In this document: in pieces, positions 24,801 to 39,800 of the stretch
Position numbering within the stretch: the first letter of the stretch is position 1
Layout: every line of letters begins with the position of its first letter
Assembly (NCBI GenBank): GCA_040954595.2
Contig: CM082580.2
Span: forward strand, 4,464,001-4,528,000
Direction: 5' to 3'
Origin: Balanoglossus misakiensis
Lineage: Eukaryota; Hemichordata
DNA length: 64,000 nucleotides
Position numbers and translations under genes: made by a program
The notes under the pieces: generated by a model
Seen by the model: only the letters and a program-made list of their open reading frames with translations
Told to the model about the DNA's origin: nothing
Database searches by the model: none

Positions 24801-27800
24801 AAAGCGATATGTGTATTATGGGCTACATCCCCCAGCTAGATTTCCCAAGGAAATTTAGCACAGACTGTGTGTGAGGCGTATTACTATAACATTTCATATC
24901 TGTGGTAGAGAGTTACCAAACGAAAAGTTGACAAAAGTTAGTATTAATGATGTGCCTTGAAACTATGACGTTTCAGGGTAACCAAGACTTTATACATATG
25001 GGATGACGATTGGTGTGATAACACGAAGTCATACGTTTGTGAACAGAAACCAGGTAAAACCGTATTTACAACACATATGCAGCGGTTCTCTTTAAATTCT
25101 AATGGCAATGCCATTTGTTATCACATACACAAGCCAGATTGTTATTTCTAAACAAAAAACTCTGTACTTCATATTGTTGTCGGTCTACGCCTCGACATAA
25201 CGTAGCAATGTCACCACAACATTACTCCAGGGCCTGGAGATTTATATTTCGAGGTCTCAGATTAAAGGCCCATGAGCTGAAACTTTTGTGAAATTATCAT
25301 GAAATCAATTTTCAAAGTGTTCTCATATTAGCCCACGCATGAATGCGTGTAAAAAGCATACGCCCACACATATGTGTAGAGTTCATGGCTTACATTCATT
25401 TTCATTACAGATGATTGTAAGGTTCCAGTGGTCCGTGTCGGTTGTAGCAATATTTGTAAACACAAGCTGGGTTATCTAATATGCCCATGTATCACAAGGG
25501 AGTACCAGTACATTGGAAAAGACCAAAGTGTCAGACGCTGCGCTGGTCAGTGAAATGTTGCTTTATTGTCACATTTGTTTGAAAAAGAAGTGGTGTCTAG
25601 TGCATATGGACGTATTAGCTTTGGCTCTTTGGTGAAGATTTGTAGTCATTGTTTGTGAACATAAAGTTTTTTGCATGACCTACTAGATGTTTAAAATGTC
25701 GCTTAAAAATTAGTGAAAAGCATATCAGTAATATTGTTATTACTTCTTCCTATAGGAGTGGAGGATTGTGTGACTCCAAATGGTAGAATTAATAAATGTG
25801 ACGACGTTTGCACCAGACAAGTGGACAATATCTACTCAAGTTCAGCTTTATCAAATGCGTGCATTGGTAATATTGACCTTTAGCATGCATGATTACTTAT
25901 GTTAACTACATATTTACGTATACTATAAAAAGCTAACACATTCTTAGGCAAATTTATTTTACCCACCCACTGATGTGCATTGACACGAACATGATACCTG
26001 TATGCATCATTATGCATGATGTCCATTTACTTTTTGATGATGCATGATGTCTAATGTGTTGATCTGACTAGAAGCAAGTTAGAGAAAGCCTGTCTCTATT
26101 CACGATGGATATCATCCTTAGAGAATTGTCTCTGGAAATCCTAATCCCACGATTCCAACAACAACAAAGGAATAAATAATTTATTGCGTTTCAAGACCTC
26201 GGGTCCAAATGCATGGAGAACATCCCGTTCTCAAATAAAGTGAACCATCGCACAAATACAGATTGAGTGCTAATTTCAGAATTACAGAGAAAGTTAAACA
26301 ATGTAATACACTCTATGCAGGACAGGTGGCTGTTCTCACAGCCATAGCTTTATAGACATAGTGACAAATGTTCAGTAGTACCTGTGAATCTGTGGAGCTC
26401 ATAAGCCTTTTGAATTTGTCGTAGTTTGGGTCAAGGAAATCACTTCGTGGTAAATATTTCATTCTGATGCTGTTATAAAGAGAACAGATTAACAAAAAAT
26501 GGTACTCGTCCTCAATATCACCAGAGTTACATAACTTACAAAACCTATGGTTTGGGTCAACTCCCCGATGACGCCCCTCCTCTATCGCTAGAGGGAGAGA
26601 CGAACATCTGAAGCGAGCAAGAACCTGTATAAATTTTACATTACAGTTCAAAGTTAAATACCTTTCAGGTTCAAGAATACTTTTGAATGTACAGTATGTG
26701 CGTAACTTAGGTTTGTTTGTTGCATTAATTGACCATTGTTGTTTACATATATCAATAACCCTAGAGTGAAAATAACTGAGAAAAATGTCTTTGTTGCCCA
26801 CCTTCTGGGCAATCCAGGCATAACCAAACCCATGTGAATAAAGAATATGTTTGATTGAATGTTGCCCACCTTCTGGGCAATCCAGGCATAACCAAACCCA
26901 TGTGAATAAAGAATATGTTTGATTGAAGAGACCCATGTATGCCTCCCTAAGTTATCGAGATTTCTTAACATATTGTAAGCATGTCTGGGGAGTCTATCTG
27001 TTGGCATCTCAATAAGCTTTAACCAGTAGCCAATACATTTCCGTAGGGTCTAACAACAAAGGATCACCCCAGAAGTAGTAACGTCACACACACACCTTTC
27101 TATAATTTGTATGCTTTCACCTACAGTATTCAACGACGCCTGCAGTGGCGATGAAACCCTTTACCTGTCGGAGGCTGACATAGGTCTTATAAGTTATAGA
27201 CCTAGTAAACAACAGCTCTGTACTTGGACAGTAATTGTACCAAAAGGTGGGTTCATTTATGAATGGTTGACCACTTGTTGGTCATCGATAATGTTGCTGC
27301 AGACTTTAACTATACCAATTCTCTGTTGTTAACTCTTAAATTGACTTACCAGGAGACCATTGAAAATGCACAAATAAAAAGATTTGTAAAATAGACTAAA
27401 TTAGTTCAACTTACTCAGGAAAAACCACACGTTGTTGCCTTTACTGTAAATAGCATTAAAATTTTCATCCCAGCGTAACCAATGTAGAACTAATTAAGAT
27501 ACTTGTTAACGATCACAATTACTGAGCCATCTATAACTGTTGATACTGGCGAAATCACTTGGCTATTAAAGACTTTTTTCTTTTCACAGGAAAGATAATT
27601 ACACTGTTCATTCATTATTACCATCGTGTTGGCGACTGCATACCTCCACTATGTACTATCGACTATCTGGAGATAAATGACAACGATGACAGCGAGTACG
27701 ACCAGCTGGCTCTTATCTGTGGAGATGAGGAAAGTTTTCCAGAGGTGAGGTTTTTCTTGACATGTTTTGTAAATAATTGTAACTGCCAATCCATAATGAT

Positions 27801-30800
27801 TGCGAAAGTATTGGCCGTCATGAAGAAAATGTTGTATGTGGTATGCATTGCTTTCAATTGTACATCACTTGCAGCAATACCAGTAAATCGAAGCATCTTT
27901 TGGAATTACAGACGTGATCAATAATTGGTATTGCTAAATATGCGATCAGAATTTATATCTTAATTGTGGTGTTAGCGTTCAAATACTTTGAATATCTCAC
28001 CATCAGTAGATAGCATATCCTATTTTAGATGGCATTGACTTGTAAGGTACCATATCTATATGGAATTTTGCAACATATTTGTTTACATGTTTCCAGAAAA
28101 TACAACATTGCTCTCCTACATCTGGAACTGGTACAAACGCCAATTAGACTAAACCAAGTTTTTACTAATCATACTTCCTGTAACTCTACATGACAATACA
28201 GAAAATGGCCATCTCGTTGGTATGACAACATTCAGTCGCGTCCAGTGAACTTAAATATTGGCTAATAAATATTTAACAAGAATCTACGTTGTGATTGATA
28301 TTAATTAACTGTCACATTTCATGACTTTAGGTTGTATACAGTACCAGCGAAACCATGGTTATCAAGTTTACCAAACATGACGTTTATTTGCTGAGCCTTT
28401 TTCAACTTGTTGTGTTGCCAACAGGTAGGTGAATACTTTGCAAACGTATATACGCAAACTTGACATTAAGTATTTAAGAATAGTAACTCGTGCTTATGCT
28501 ATACTTAGAATAGTTCCGCAGCGTCTGTTTGTGTACTTTAGATGTTTAGTGAAGTCTATCTATATCTTATTTCTCTCATTTTATACAGACATACTCAACT
28601 GTCCAGAATCTATTGGCGAGAGCAACCTCAACTATGGAATAGCCACAGAGCTAGACCGACCGATGGTCATTATCGACAAGACGATGAAATTACCATGTGT
28701 CGGGAAAATACAACAATGGCGGATTAATATTACTCAAGGAGAAGGGGACTACAGTGCTCTTTACCCGGGAATCTATCGCCGTAACCGAACAACTGGGTTC
28801 ACGTTAGTTGGTCAAAATGAGATATTGGTACCAAATGGGCAGAGTGGAATAATGGATTTTGACATATCTGTAGACGAACGTCTTTCCTTTCAGCCTGGCG
28901 ATTTCATTGGTAAGAGAAACTGTTTTTGTCAGTGCATGGATCTTTGACATAAGAGTTCTGCTTGTGACATGTCACAATTTGATATCTGTGTGTAATGTTT
29001 TCAACCTTCCTTTAGCTCATAGTGCTTGCTCCCTAAAATACACCTCCCTGCTGTTACAGTAGAAAATACACTTGTGCTAAACTTCTAAATTTTATATAAT
29101 TCCTTAAACCCCAAACTTAAAATTAGTAAATTTAGTGATAATTCAATAAATAATTATTTTAAAAAAATATTACGAATTAGTATACGTTTGATTACAAAAA
29201 GTCACACATATATATTAAAGTAGATTTTTTTTCTGATCACTGATAGAGATTCTTTATTGTTTATAGGTATCTATTACCCAAATAAAGGTCACCTTCAAAT
29301 GCGCGAAGGTTGCTACGCCTGCTCCATATGTGAAAGCAGGAACCTTTTAATGTCATCGACATCAGATGAAGTTCTTGTCGGGCAGACGTTTTCTGTCGAG
29401 ATCCTGCCAGGCGCATACAGAATTCCAATACAGGCAGTACTGCAAACATGTACGTAGATGATGCCTTATGAAGTTTCAAAGATATACAATATTACCTTGG
29501 GGTGACTTACAACGGTGTTTTGTCGCATAATGTGTGTGTCCTAACGATTTTTTTAAATGTTCTCCCAAGTGTGAAATAAAGAACATATTATATTCTACCC
29601 GAAGAAAATAAGGAGGGGAGATAAGTAATCTAATTAATGCAAAATATTTGATTTTCAGATTGCATTTCTGAAGAATGTTCAGGTTGTGGAAGCAAAGCCA
29701 CGTTCACAGAATTGGAGGGTACCTTTTACACGACAAACTTTGTAACAGGCGACACCAATTATTACGCGAACAGTTATTGCAAATGGATAATTATCGCGTC
29801 AAAAGGTTCATTCATTCATCTGGAGTTCGACTCTTTTGATGTGCCTGGCAGGGAATCCGAAGACCAACTTAGATGTTCAAGCTATGTGGCCCTGTATAAT
29901 GACACGGAGCCCGATGAACGAAAACTAATGGCGAAGTTCTGCGGTTCAAACCCTCCATTATTTTCTTCGGTGTCAAATTTCATTACTGTGACATTCTCTT
30001 CTGACGGTGGCATAACTGGTAGAGGGTTTACTGCACATTATTACACCACAGGTAAGACTTTTGCTTCAATGGTGAAGAGCAACACTAGAATTAATCCGCT
30101 TAAATTAAACAGAAAACCCGTGCAGTATATTCTGATAAATCTTTGACTAACACACAAGGAACTAACTTTGAGTTTGTTACACAATTCTCTCTATTATAAA
30201 GGTAAATTATTAGCCACAAGTAGTTATTGATTAGTTTAGCTTTATTCAACGCGTTTTCAACAGGTAAATGTTTTGACATATTGCGTGTCAAAGCTCAATT
30301 CACCCTTGCGCTCATAGTCAATTATACAAGCCTAGGACATCTTTAAATACCCAAAGATAAAAGTAGTACAACTAATGTGAATATCCAAGTGACAATACCT
30401 GTCCTTGACATAAATATATACACTCTAAGTGTTCTATTAAGTATACGTATATACAAAGTATAACAAGTTTGCTTTAAAGGTAACAACCAATACCTTTAAT
30501 GATCTACATGTAAATGAACAATGAAAGTAATGGTTTAATTTGCAACAGGTGTCCTATGCGAGTTATAGACCTGACGAGTGTCACCATTTGATCACTGTAA
30601 CACGTCATGGTTTAAGAAATGGGTACGTTTACCTTCATCAAAATCCCTGCGTGTGGACACATACATGTAGCGCCCACGTTAGGTTACTAGTTTATCCAAA
30701 TGTTGCTTATTTACAGATTGTCCAGGTCATGGGATGGGATTTTCGACATGTGATAACCACCTCGTTCTAGATAGCAAATGTGGATACTTCCAATCGATCG

Positions 30801-33800
30801 GATACCCTAACCCTAACCCACCTGATTCCCAGTGCAGTTGGACTATTCGGGTCTCAGAGCGTGAAGTGATCGAGATAACATTCCTGCACTTCAGAGTTGG
30901 TCACAGTTTCGACCAAAATTGTGTTAATAATTACCTGAAGGTTTACAATTCTGAAACTCCATCTGAAGCATTCCTTTACGGCACCTTCTGTGAAAACAAA
31001 CATCCGGGCCACATTATATCGACAGGCTCCGTCATGTACCTGGAGTTTGCCGGGTTAGAATCTGGAGATGGCTCAGGCTTCCTTGCAAAGTATATCGCTG
31101 TGCCTTACAATAGGAACATACGCATTAACATGACTCTAAATGCAGGTAAGTACATATTTACAGTACTGGTATATTGTAAAAATGAGACATTATGCAAAGC
31201 GTTCATGTCAGTATATTGGAAAACAGCAAATTGCCAACATTTTGTTCTCGTCATTGTTGAAGCTTGTAGAGGAATTGGGAGTGAAAGAATAAAGACTCTA
31301 CAACCATAAATCTTCAATGTCCTTCTATACAGAGTACATATGTCCGGAAGGAAGATGGGACGGGTTCCGCAGAGATTGCTACAAGTTCCACTCAGGGAGA
31401 GACACGTTGACATGGATCGAGGCTGAAAGAAGGTGTGCCGCAGAGGACGCTCACCTGGTTAGCATATTGGATTCAGACGAATCCGAATTCATCACCCACG
31501 CATTAGCCAGAATGTGGTGGCGTGGTGACACCACTTTCTACATAGGTATACAATACACTTTTTAGACCTAATATATTATCATTCATGCTGTATTTAATGG
31601 CTTCATTTGTTTGTTACTGGAACACTGGCTTTTACACTGAATTTAAATTTTATCTACATAGGTTTACAGCTCCACGCAGAAGAAAACATTCATCGATGGA
31701 TTGATGGGAATCCGATGAGTTACACCGACTGGTATGTTTCTAAAACATATGTTTATTGAGGATGGGTGGATGGCTCACTAAATTGACTAACTAACACATT
31801 TACAGTAATATGTGCGACTGGCTTAGTATCAAGACTTGTTTGCAGTCGTGAGCAAAGGGAGCTACAATTGGGCGCACCCAAATCTTTCCACTGACAGTAG
31901 CCTCACTTAGATACAATTGACCAAACACCAACATGAACTAATATAACGTCAATGAAATTTGTGAAGAAATCTTCAAGCAGAACAGTGACACCGATCGCCA
32001 ATGTGACTATAGAAATTGTGTCTGCCAATGTCTTACCTTTCTAAAAGATGTCCAAATGATTTGTATTTGCAGGGCGAGAGGGGGAACACAGAACGAAAAT
32101 GACCAGCCTGATGGTTCCAGATTTGAACTGTGCACTGTTATCATTATGTCAAACGTACACCACACAAAACACTGGCATGACATACAATGTGCCGTGGATT
32201 ATGTAAAACAGTTCGCCTGTAAACAGCCAGCAATGTACATAGGCGATCGAAAAGATGACAAGTATGATGGGGTCGTCCAGTTCGGTAAGTGCAGTGGTTT
32301 TGAAATGGTTCATCATTTTAAATTACATTAACCTAGGCATTTGTATTTAAGTACACACATTACATGATATAAAGTGCGATAGGTTGTGGTGTCTAAGACC
32401 ATACATTATACATGACAACCAATAGTCCGAGTATGTGTACAGTTTTCAATCTTGCACAAAATAATAATAATGACTGCATTCATGTTCTAGGGTGTGAAGA
32501 TTTATCTTGGGGAAACTACGGAGACTTCTGTTTTAAACCAGTACTTGCAAACAGTGAAGACCTCTGTACCATTAACAGAATGCAGTCATTCCCACACCTT
32601 TCCTCGCAAATAGATATCGCATTGCTCACATATTATCTAAGTCACATATGGGACATCAGAACAGATGGATTTGTGTTGCTACAGAGGAACATCACGTATG
32701 ACATTACTGACGACATTACATGGTCCGATGCATGTGGGCATTTGTTAACTTGTGAGATCAGACAGGGGAATACGTCTTGGTCATCGAATGCCACTGATTT
32801 TGAAACATGTCTGGTTATTGGAGCACCAAATTGGAGCTTGAGTTACCAAAACTGCAGTAGTCCTATGATTGAATATGACCTTTGCCGAAGCCAAGCATTG
32901 GGTAAGATGTGTACTAAATGTTAACAGAGATAGTCATCAGGAATATATTGAACATGTAATGCTCATTCAGCAATGTTGGAATAATTTGAGCACATAATTA
33001 TGAGAATAATCATGCAAGGACAAAAAATCCTGGTTGGTAATGAACAATCGCTGAATTGTTGAATATTGGTATTTTTTTATATTTTAAAAAGTGCATTTTG
33101 CTGTTAAACATTGTGTGTAACTTTATGTACACATATATCATCTTCTTAGGAATACAAATGGAGTGTGGTAACAATAACTTCAGATGTAATGATAGTGTGT
33201 GCATCCACGAGGTGTATTTATGTGATGGCACTTTGGACTGTTTTGATGGATCTGATGAAGACAACTGTGGTAAGTTACACTCTGGCTGACTCTTCAACAA
33301 TTCCGAATTTATGTGATACTTTGACATGAGATCATGCCACTTTGCAAAAACACAGCAAATTCTCAAATAATTGCAACAAACTAAGTGTGCCATAACGTCT
33401 CGTTTGTTTGTTTGTTTTTTCTTTCAGAAATGAGTGGAATTTGTCCGATCAACACCTTTGAGTGTTCCAATGGAAACTGCGTCTCAATGACCTTCTATTG
33501 TGACTTCATTGACCACTGTGGTGATAACAGTGACGAGGAATATTGCGGTAGTTATCATAAAATTCTACACTTGCTATTTCTGCTTAAGCTCGCATATGCA
33601 AATTCAAACTTGAAATAAACCAATCAACTGAGCCTTTTTTATATTTAAAGACATAAATAAGTTAAAGAGTGAACAATTATTGCTAAGTTGCATATTTTCA
33701 TACATTTGTCAGAACATGGAAGTTCAATTAGGGTCAGATCTCCCAAAATTTACGACTTGGACTATAGAAATACTGTCATCATATCCCAGTCTCAGTAACG

Positions 33801-36800
33801 ACCAACAACATTACTTTTATAATTTACAACCTTCCTACCTTCCTTCATTGATCTTTATTATTTATGGGAAGTGTTCTCCATCAGAACTAAACTGTCATTG
33901 TCATTATGCTCTATTTGTAGTTTATCCAAACTGTACGTCGGACGAATTCATGTGCGATAACGGACAGTGTGTTAGTCAGAACAAGCGGTGTGACTTACTT
34001 CCGGATTGTCTCGATGGTTCTGATGAAAAAGAATGCGGTAAGGCTTATTCTATAAAAAGCGTTTTATGATCTACTGTCCATGCCACACTTTCTCTCACCA
34101 TTGACCCTGTTCCATTAGATTTTCTTCTTTGCTTACTGAACAGTTGGATTATACCATAGTGTATGTTATTAACTTGCAAAACCATACCATTTTTTTGTTC
34201 ACTTGTTGACCAAAGATCTGTTGCTGTCACTCACTGTGAATTCCATTGTTCCATCTGTATGTAAGAACTAAACCAATATGCCAGTTATGAATATGTGCAA
34301 ATTTCAGAACAAGTAAATGTACAGTCACATAATGTATTACATGTTCTAAATGGACAAATGCATCTAATAGTGGTTCATGAAATAATTACATATATCTGCC
34401 AAGTCTATTATAGCTGTCTTGTAATATTTTTTCAAACAACACATTGGACAAAAAACCGTTTAGTGGGTTATCTGCTTTGGGCGACAAAGTCAGGCTGATT
34501 TTAAGCACTAATGATATGTGCAAACTTGTTCTTCAAACAGGTGTTTGTAATGGCTTTCAGTGTTACTATGGCGTGTGTTTACCGAGCAACGCATACTGTG
34601 ATGGAATGAAGGACTGTGTTGGCAACGAGCGTGAAGATGAAGTTGGGTGTAATCCCACAGTTGAGGATGTGACCGAGGATGGCGCTCTTTCCAGTAGACT
34701 GCGGAATTATCCGGAATGTCGTGTTGGTGAATTTGAATGTGAAAATGGTCATTGCATTAACCGAACACTGATGTGTATTTACGACTTTGACCTGTTCGGA
34801 TACCAAATCGGATGCCGTGATGTCTCTCATCTCGTTCATTGTGGTATGTGTCTTATAAATGTTTTCTACTATTACACCCCTAGAGAAACACCTTTTTGTA
34901 ATATACGTTACAAAATTATGAATTATTTCACTTGAAAGAAAAGATGGTGCCATTAGAAAATGCATTTCCAACAAAACCATTGGAAAAGATATGAAACAGT
35001 CAGTAGTGATTCTAGTCAATCATGTGAAATGTCGGACACCATGCGGTGAAATACTGTCACAGTAGTACCTGCATAAAATGCAGAATGACCTATGAATGGA
35101 ATGATAAAAACCCTGCTTTGATTGCAGGATGTTAGATTTTGCCTCATGAATATGATTGATATAATTTCTCACAGACCAGTTCACCTGTCCGGGAGGTATG
35201 TTCAAATGTCCCGAATCTTACTGCATACCGTTACATCGACGGTGCAATGGAATTCCAGATTGTCCAAATGAACATGATGAAGATGATTGTGGTGAGTGCT
35301 TTACGTTAAAAGCAGGTGGTGCGAGTTCTGTCCATATCGTTTGTGATGAGATTTGTATGACTTAATTCATTTGATGCAAACTGTTAATGACAGGCGGCAA
35401 GATACACTATTAGTAGTTTGTTCTTTTCCATCTTGGCAGATTCTTACACCTGCCCTGGCTACTTCCACTGCCACGATTCAAGACAATGCATACCGCTGAC
35501 ACAGAGGTGTGATGGGATAAAACAGTGTAAAGATGGAGATGATGAGATCGACTGCGGTAATTGTAAACATTACATTATGGGGCCTAGTCGTGCATATGTA
35601 TAACAAAGAGCCTTTAAACTGGCTAAAGTTTACAGATAAATGGTCACCTGTGCAGAATTAGTCAGTTTTCATGACAAGATGGCGTCTACCCATGCAATGC
35701 CTTACTATTAATTTGGATAGGCACGTACACCTAAATAGGGCCCCACAACATGGTCATTCAAGGACTTTGATATGCTATGTTAACCATATGTGAATATATG
35801 TAAATTACAGGTGACCGTATACACTAGACCCAAGACAGGTGGAGTTACATATGTTCCATCTAAATACATATGTGGGGAGTCCAATCCAAAACTTTAGATT
35901 CTTAGCATAAGCTTTTTCTTATTTGCAGGTGGCAGTTGCCCTCTAGGGTGTCGTTGTTATGGACATGTTGTCTTCTGTGAAAACAGTCTCATGGAAGAGT
36001 TACCACCAACTTTAGGGAATGTGAGAAAATTGTAAGTTCATTTTCTCTTCGGTTATCGACAAAGATGGCGTATTGTATTTGCTATTTGATTTATAACATA
36101 ACTTAGACTTGTGCGAAATTTAATAAATTTCCCATGTACATTGAACTGTTATTTTAATTTGATTGGTAACCGTCTGTCCGTTATCGAATGTATTCATGAT
36201 ATCTTCATACGTGTTCTTACTACCGCCATTACAGAAACTTTACTGGAAACAACCTCAAAATATCTTACGTGGTCTTCAATCATTTTCCATTTATGGCTGA
36301 ATTGTAAGTAGCATTAAATTCCTGATACTAACATCACAAATGTACGCTACTTTAAGTTGTTACATGTACGGTACAGGGATCTATAGTATTGGATGTTTAC
36401 TCAGCTGACAAAATTTGACACCTACCCTTTTACGTACCAGTAGCAAACACTTTATGGTACTACTCAGCTATGATTTTGTCACCGATTTTTTTTCACACAG
36501 TGATTTGTCTAACAATTCCATAGATGACATTCCTGCCGTAACTTTTCGTCATCTTAGCAACCTGCAGATTTTGTAAGTATGACTTTATCACAAAACTACG
36601 CTTATACAAAACAAGTTTTGTAAAATGATGCTCGATATTTGTATGTGATTTAAAATCAGTTGCTTTTCTTTTTAAGGCATTTCATGATATGATATACTGA
36701 GCTATTGTCCATACAGGTATTTGTCTTCCCTGCACTTATTGGAAGAAACTCCAAGACCAGCAATAACAGTAGGGGCCCCTTGGCCTATATTGTTGGAGTT

Positions 36801-39800
36801 TTATTTCTTGATACCAAACTACTGCACCTGCACTTCTCAAAGTTGCCACAGTTCTCTAACTCCACTGCATAGTGAGGTTTCGTGTGATATTATTTGTGGG
36901 CTTTCGAGAATCCCAATGATGGAAGCTCTAGATTTCCACTCATAAGTGGTTGCAGGCTCCAGTGACCAGTCTCCCCCATTTCTCAAACTGACCCAGACCT
37001 GCTTTTCCTAATCTAAGCATAAAATGGCTATTCCGCATGCCCTTTGCACATCTCGACGCTGCTTTGAACTGTTATCTCTTATTGCTTCTTGTTTTCAATG
37101 TCATAGGAATCTTAATGGAAATAAACTAAGGCAACTTTATAGACACACATTTCTTGGATTGCAGCGGCTAAAGAAACTGTAAGTTATGACAATTTCCCAT
37201 GCAATATATATGTGTAATGGGCGTTAATCATGTGTTTCGAATGACATAACATTTTAGTCTATAATATAATATAAATTTGGTCTCAGTACCACTATCCTCG
37301 ATATCATGTGTTAATACGTCTTTATTAAATCTTCTTGGTTGTAAGATGTCTTACCCAGGTGTTTGTACTTTTTTCTCGCAGTTACCTTTCAGGAAATGCC
37401 ATCAGTAAGATACTTGAGGGTGCATTTGAAGGACTGAAAAACCTGCAGGAGTTGTAAGTATGCAAGTTTGTTATCGTAATAAAGTGACTCTATTCTATAC
37501 AGAATAATAAAGTAGCTGCAGCAAGCCCCAAAGTATTACAGGGCAATGCTTAAATACTTACTTAGATTGCATTAAAGTCTTAAGAAATCAGTGGGATCAA
37601 TTAAATATGGATAGTAAGGAATTTAGCTCAATTCTAACATTTGTTTTCTTTCAAAGAAAAAAAACGGAAAAGTATAAGAAAGCGAGTCGGATAATCCGAA
37701 TTCCCAAAATCTGCACCCTGCCCTAACTTTCAGGGTTGTATATTTTATAAGAAAAATAGGCCAATTTTGATTAGATAAATGAAAGTAGGCATACATGAAC
37801 ATGCATGTACATTGAAATGAGATGGGCCCTGGCACATTGTTTTATGGCACTTGACCTGTTGTGAAAAAACTTGTCTTCTTAAATCATCGTTATACATTTG
37901 CTGACATATCACATCACATAATACAATAATAATAACATTATTTATAATTTTAGAGTAATACTCAAGACTGGTTAGTGAAATTGCCAAGAAATACAATGCA
38001 AACAATTGGAATAAACCTGTCCTCAAAAGAGCAAAGGCATCAAATATATTCTACGACCTTCATGAAAGCATAACAAAACTGTGTATATTTTTTCTTGTAG
38101 AGATTTGACTGGCAATAGCTTTGCCGTTGATAGTGATGTACTGTTTCGTCCACTGAATAGTTTGCAGAAAATGTAAGTTTGACTAAAAATATTTCAAAGA
38201 CTGTATATATTTCAACTTGAACACAAAGAATGCAAAATATACTGTTGAATATATTTAGATCATTTTTCTCAATAAAATAAACAACAGAATGTGTTGGTGC
38301 GAAAGTAAAGACGTCACAACCCATTCTTAATGTTGGTATGCTTGTGGATTGTCCTTTCTTCAATCAATATGATCTAATACGGTACAACACGTTTTCGACA
38401 AGGGTTCCCCTTTATTTGAAACATCCTACTGAATAAGTGGGAAGCTTTCCATATCAAACAAAATGTCACAAAAGAGAGATTTTGTTCATTTAACATTATT
38501 CATCATTCGAAAGTCTCATGGTGACAGTAAGTTAACATAAATGGGTAGTTGTCGTTGTTAACATATGTTTCTTCTACCTCAACAGATTCACCGATGCTTT
38601 TATGTATTGTTGTATGGTCAGATCGTATCATCAAGTTGAGATCTGTACACCACCTGGTGATGCATTCTCGTCCTGTGAAGATCTTATGGCTCACAATGTT
38701 CTGCGGGTTTTTATTTGGATTCTTGGCACGTTTGCTCTTACCGGCAACGCATTTGTCATCTTCTGGCGGATGAAACAGAAAGATTTGAATAATATACCTA
38801 CTTTCTTGATTTGGAATTTGGCTATTTCCGATTTCCTGATGGGTCTATACTTGATTGTAATAGCCTCAACGGATATGTACTACCGTGGGGTCTATGTAAG
38901 ATTCGATGAAACATGGCGCAATTCGCGTCTGTGTCATTTTGCTGGTTTCCTAGCGACCCTTTCTAGTGAAGCTTCCGTCTTCGTTTTAACCTTAATAACA
39001 GTGGAGAGGTTTCTTAAGATTGTCTTTCCACTCCGGTTCATGGTCATCAAGTTCAAATATGCTGCTGTGCTGACGGTGTTTGTATGGATTGTCTGTCTGG
39101 TCGTCAGCTTGTTACCACTGTTTAATATAATCTCATACTTTGGTGACAACTACTATGGTCGGTCCCCTGTCTGTCTCTCCTTACATTTGACAAACGAGCA
39201 AACACCTGGCTGGGAATACTCAGTCACACTTTTGTTCCTGAATTTCGTTTCCTTTGTGGTTATTTCTGTTTGCTATTTGGTGATGTATGTCGTCATTGAG
39301 CGTACTGAGTCGGCCACTGGCGCCCAGTCCCGCCACAAAGCTAAGGAAGCATCCATTGCCAAGCGAATGACGTTGATTGTGTTGACTGATTTCTGTTGTT
39401 GGGTGCCGATCACGGTTATGGGAATGTTGGCTCTCTCAAACACAGTCACAATTCCGGGCGTTGTCTATGCGTGGACAGCAGTATTCATCCTCCCCGTCAA
39501 CTCAGCTGCAAACCCTGTACTGTACACGATATCGGTTATCAACTCCAACAGGAAAGCCAAGGCAGAAAAGAATCTGAAATCCAGAGAGACTTTCTCACAG
39601 CGAACTGATCCAACGGGTAAAACTAAAACAATGTTTGTCTTTACGTCTGCCTTTCAGTCTGCCAGATATTGCATTTCATTGTTCATTGCAAGAAATTTCA
39701 ACTGTACTGATTTTCAATTGTGTGACAGTTTCGTAAAAAAGGGCTATTTTGATATGGTATCAGGCAATATAATTTAATTTATACAATAAAAAGCATTTTT

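Noticed and set aside
30803-30820. Telomere-like CCCTAACCCTAACCC
   Set aside because: It lies inside a CUB exon and encodes the usual GYPNPNP segment of CUB domains.
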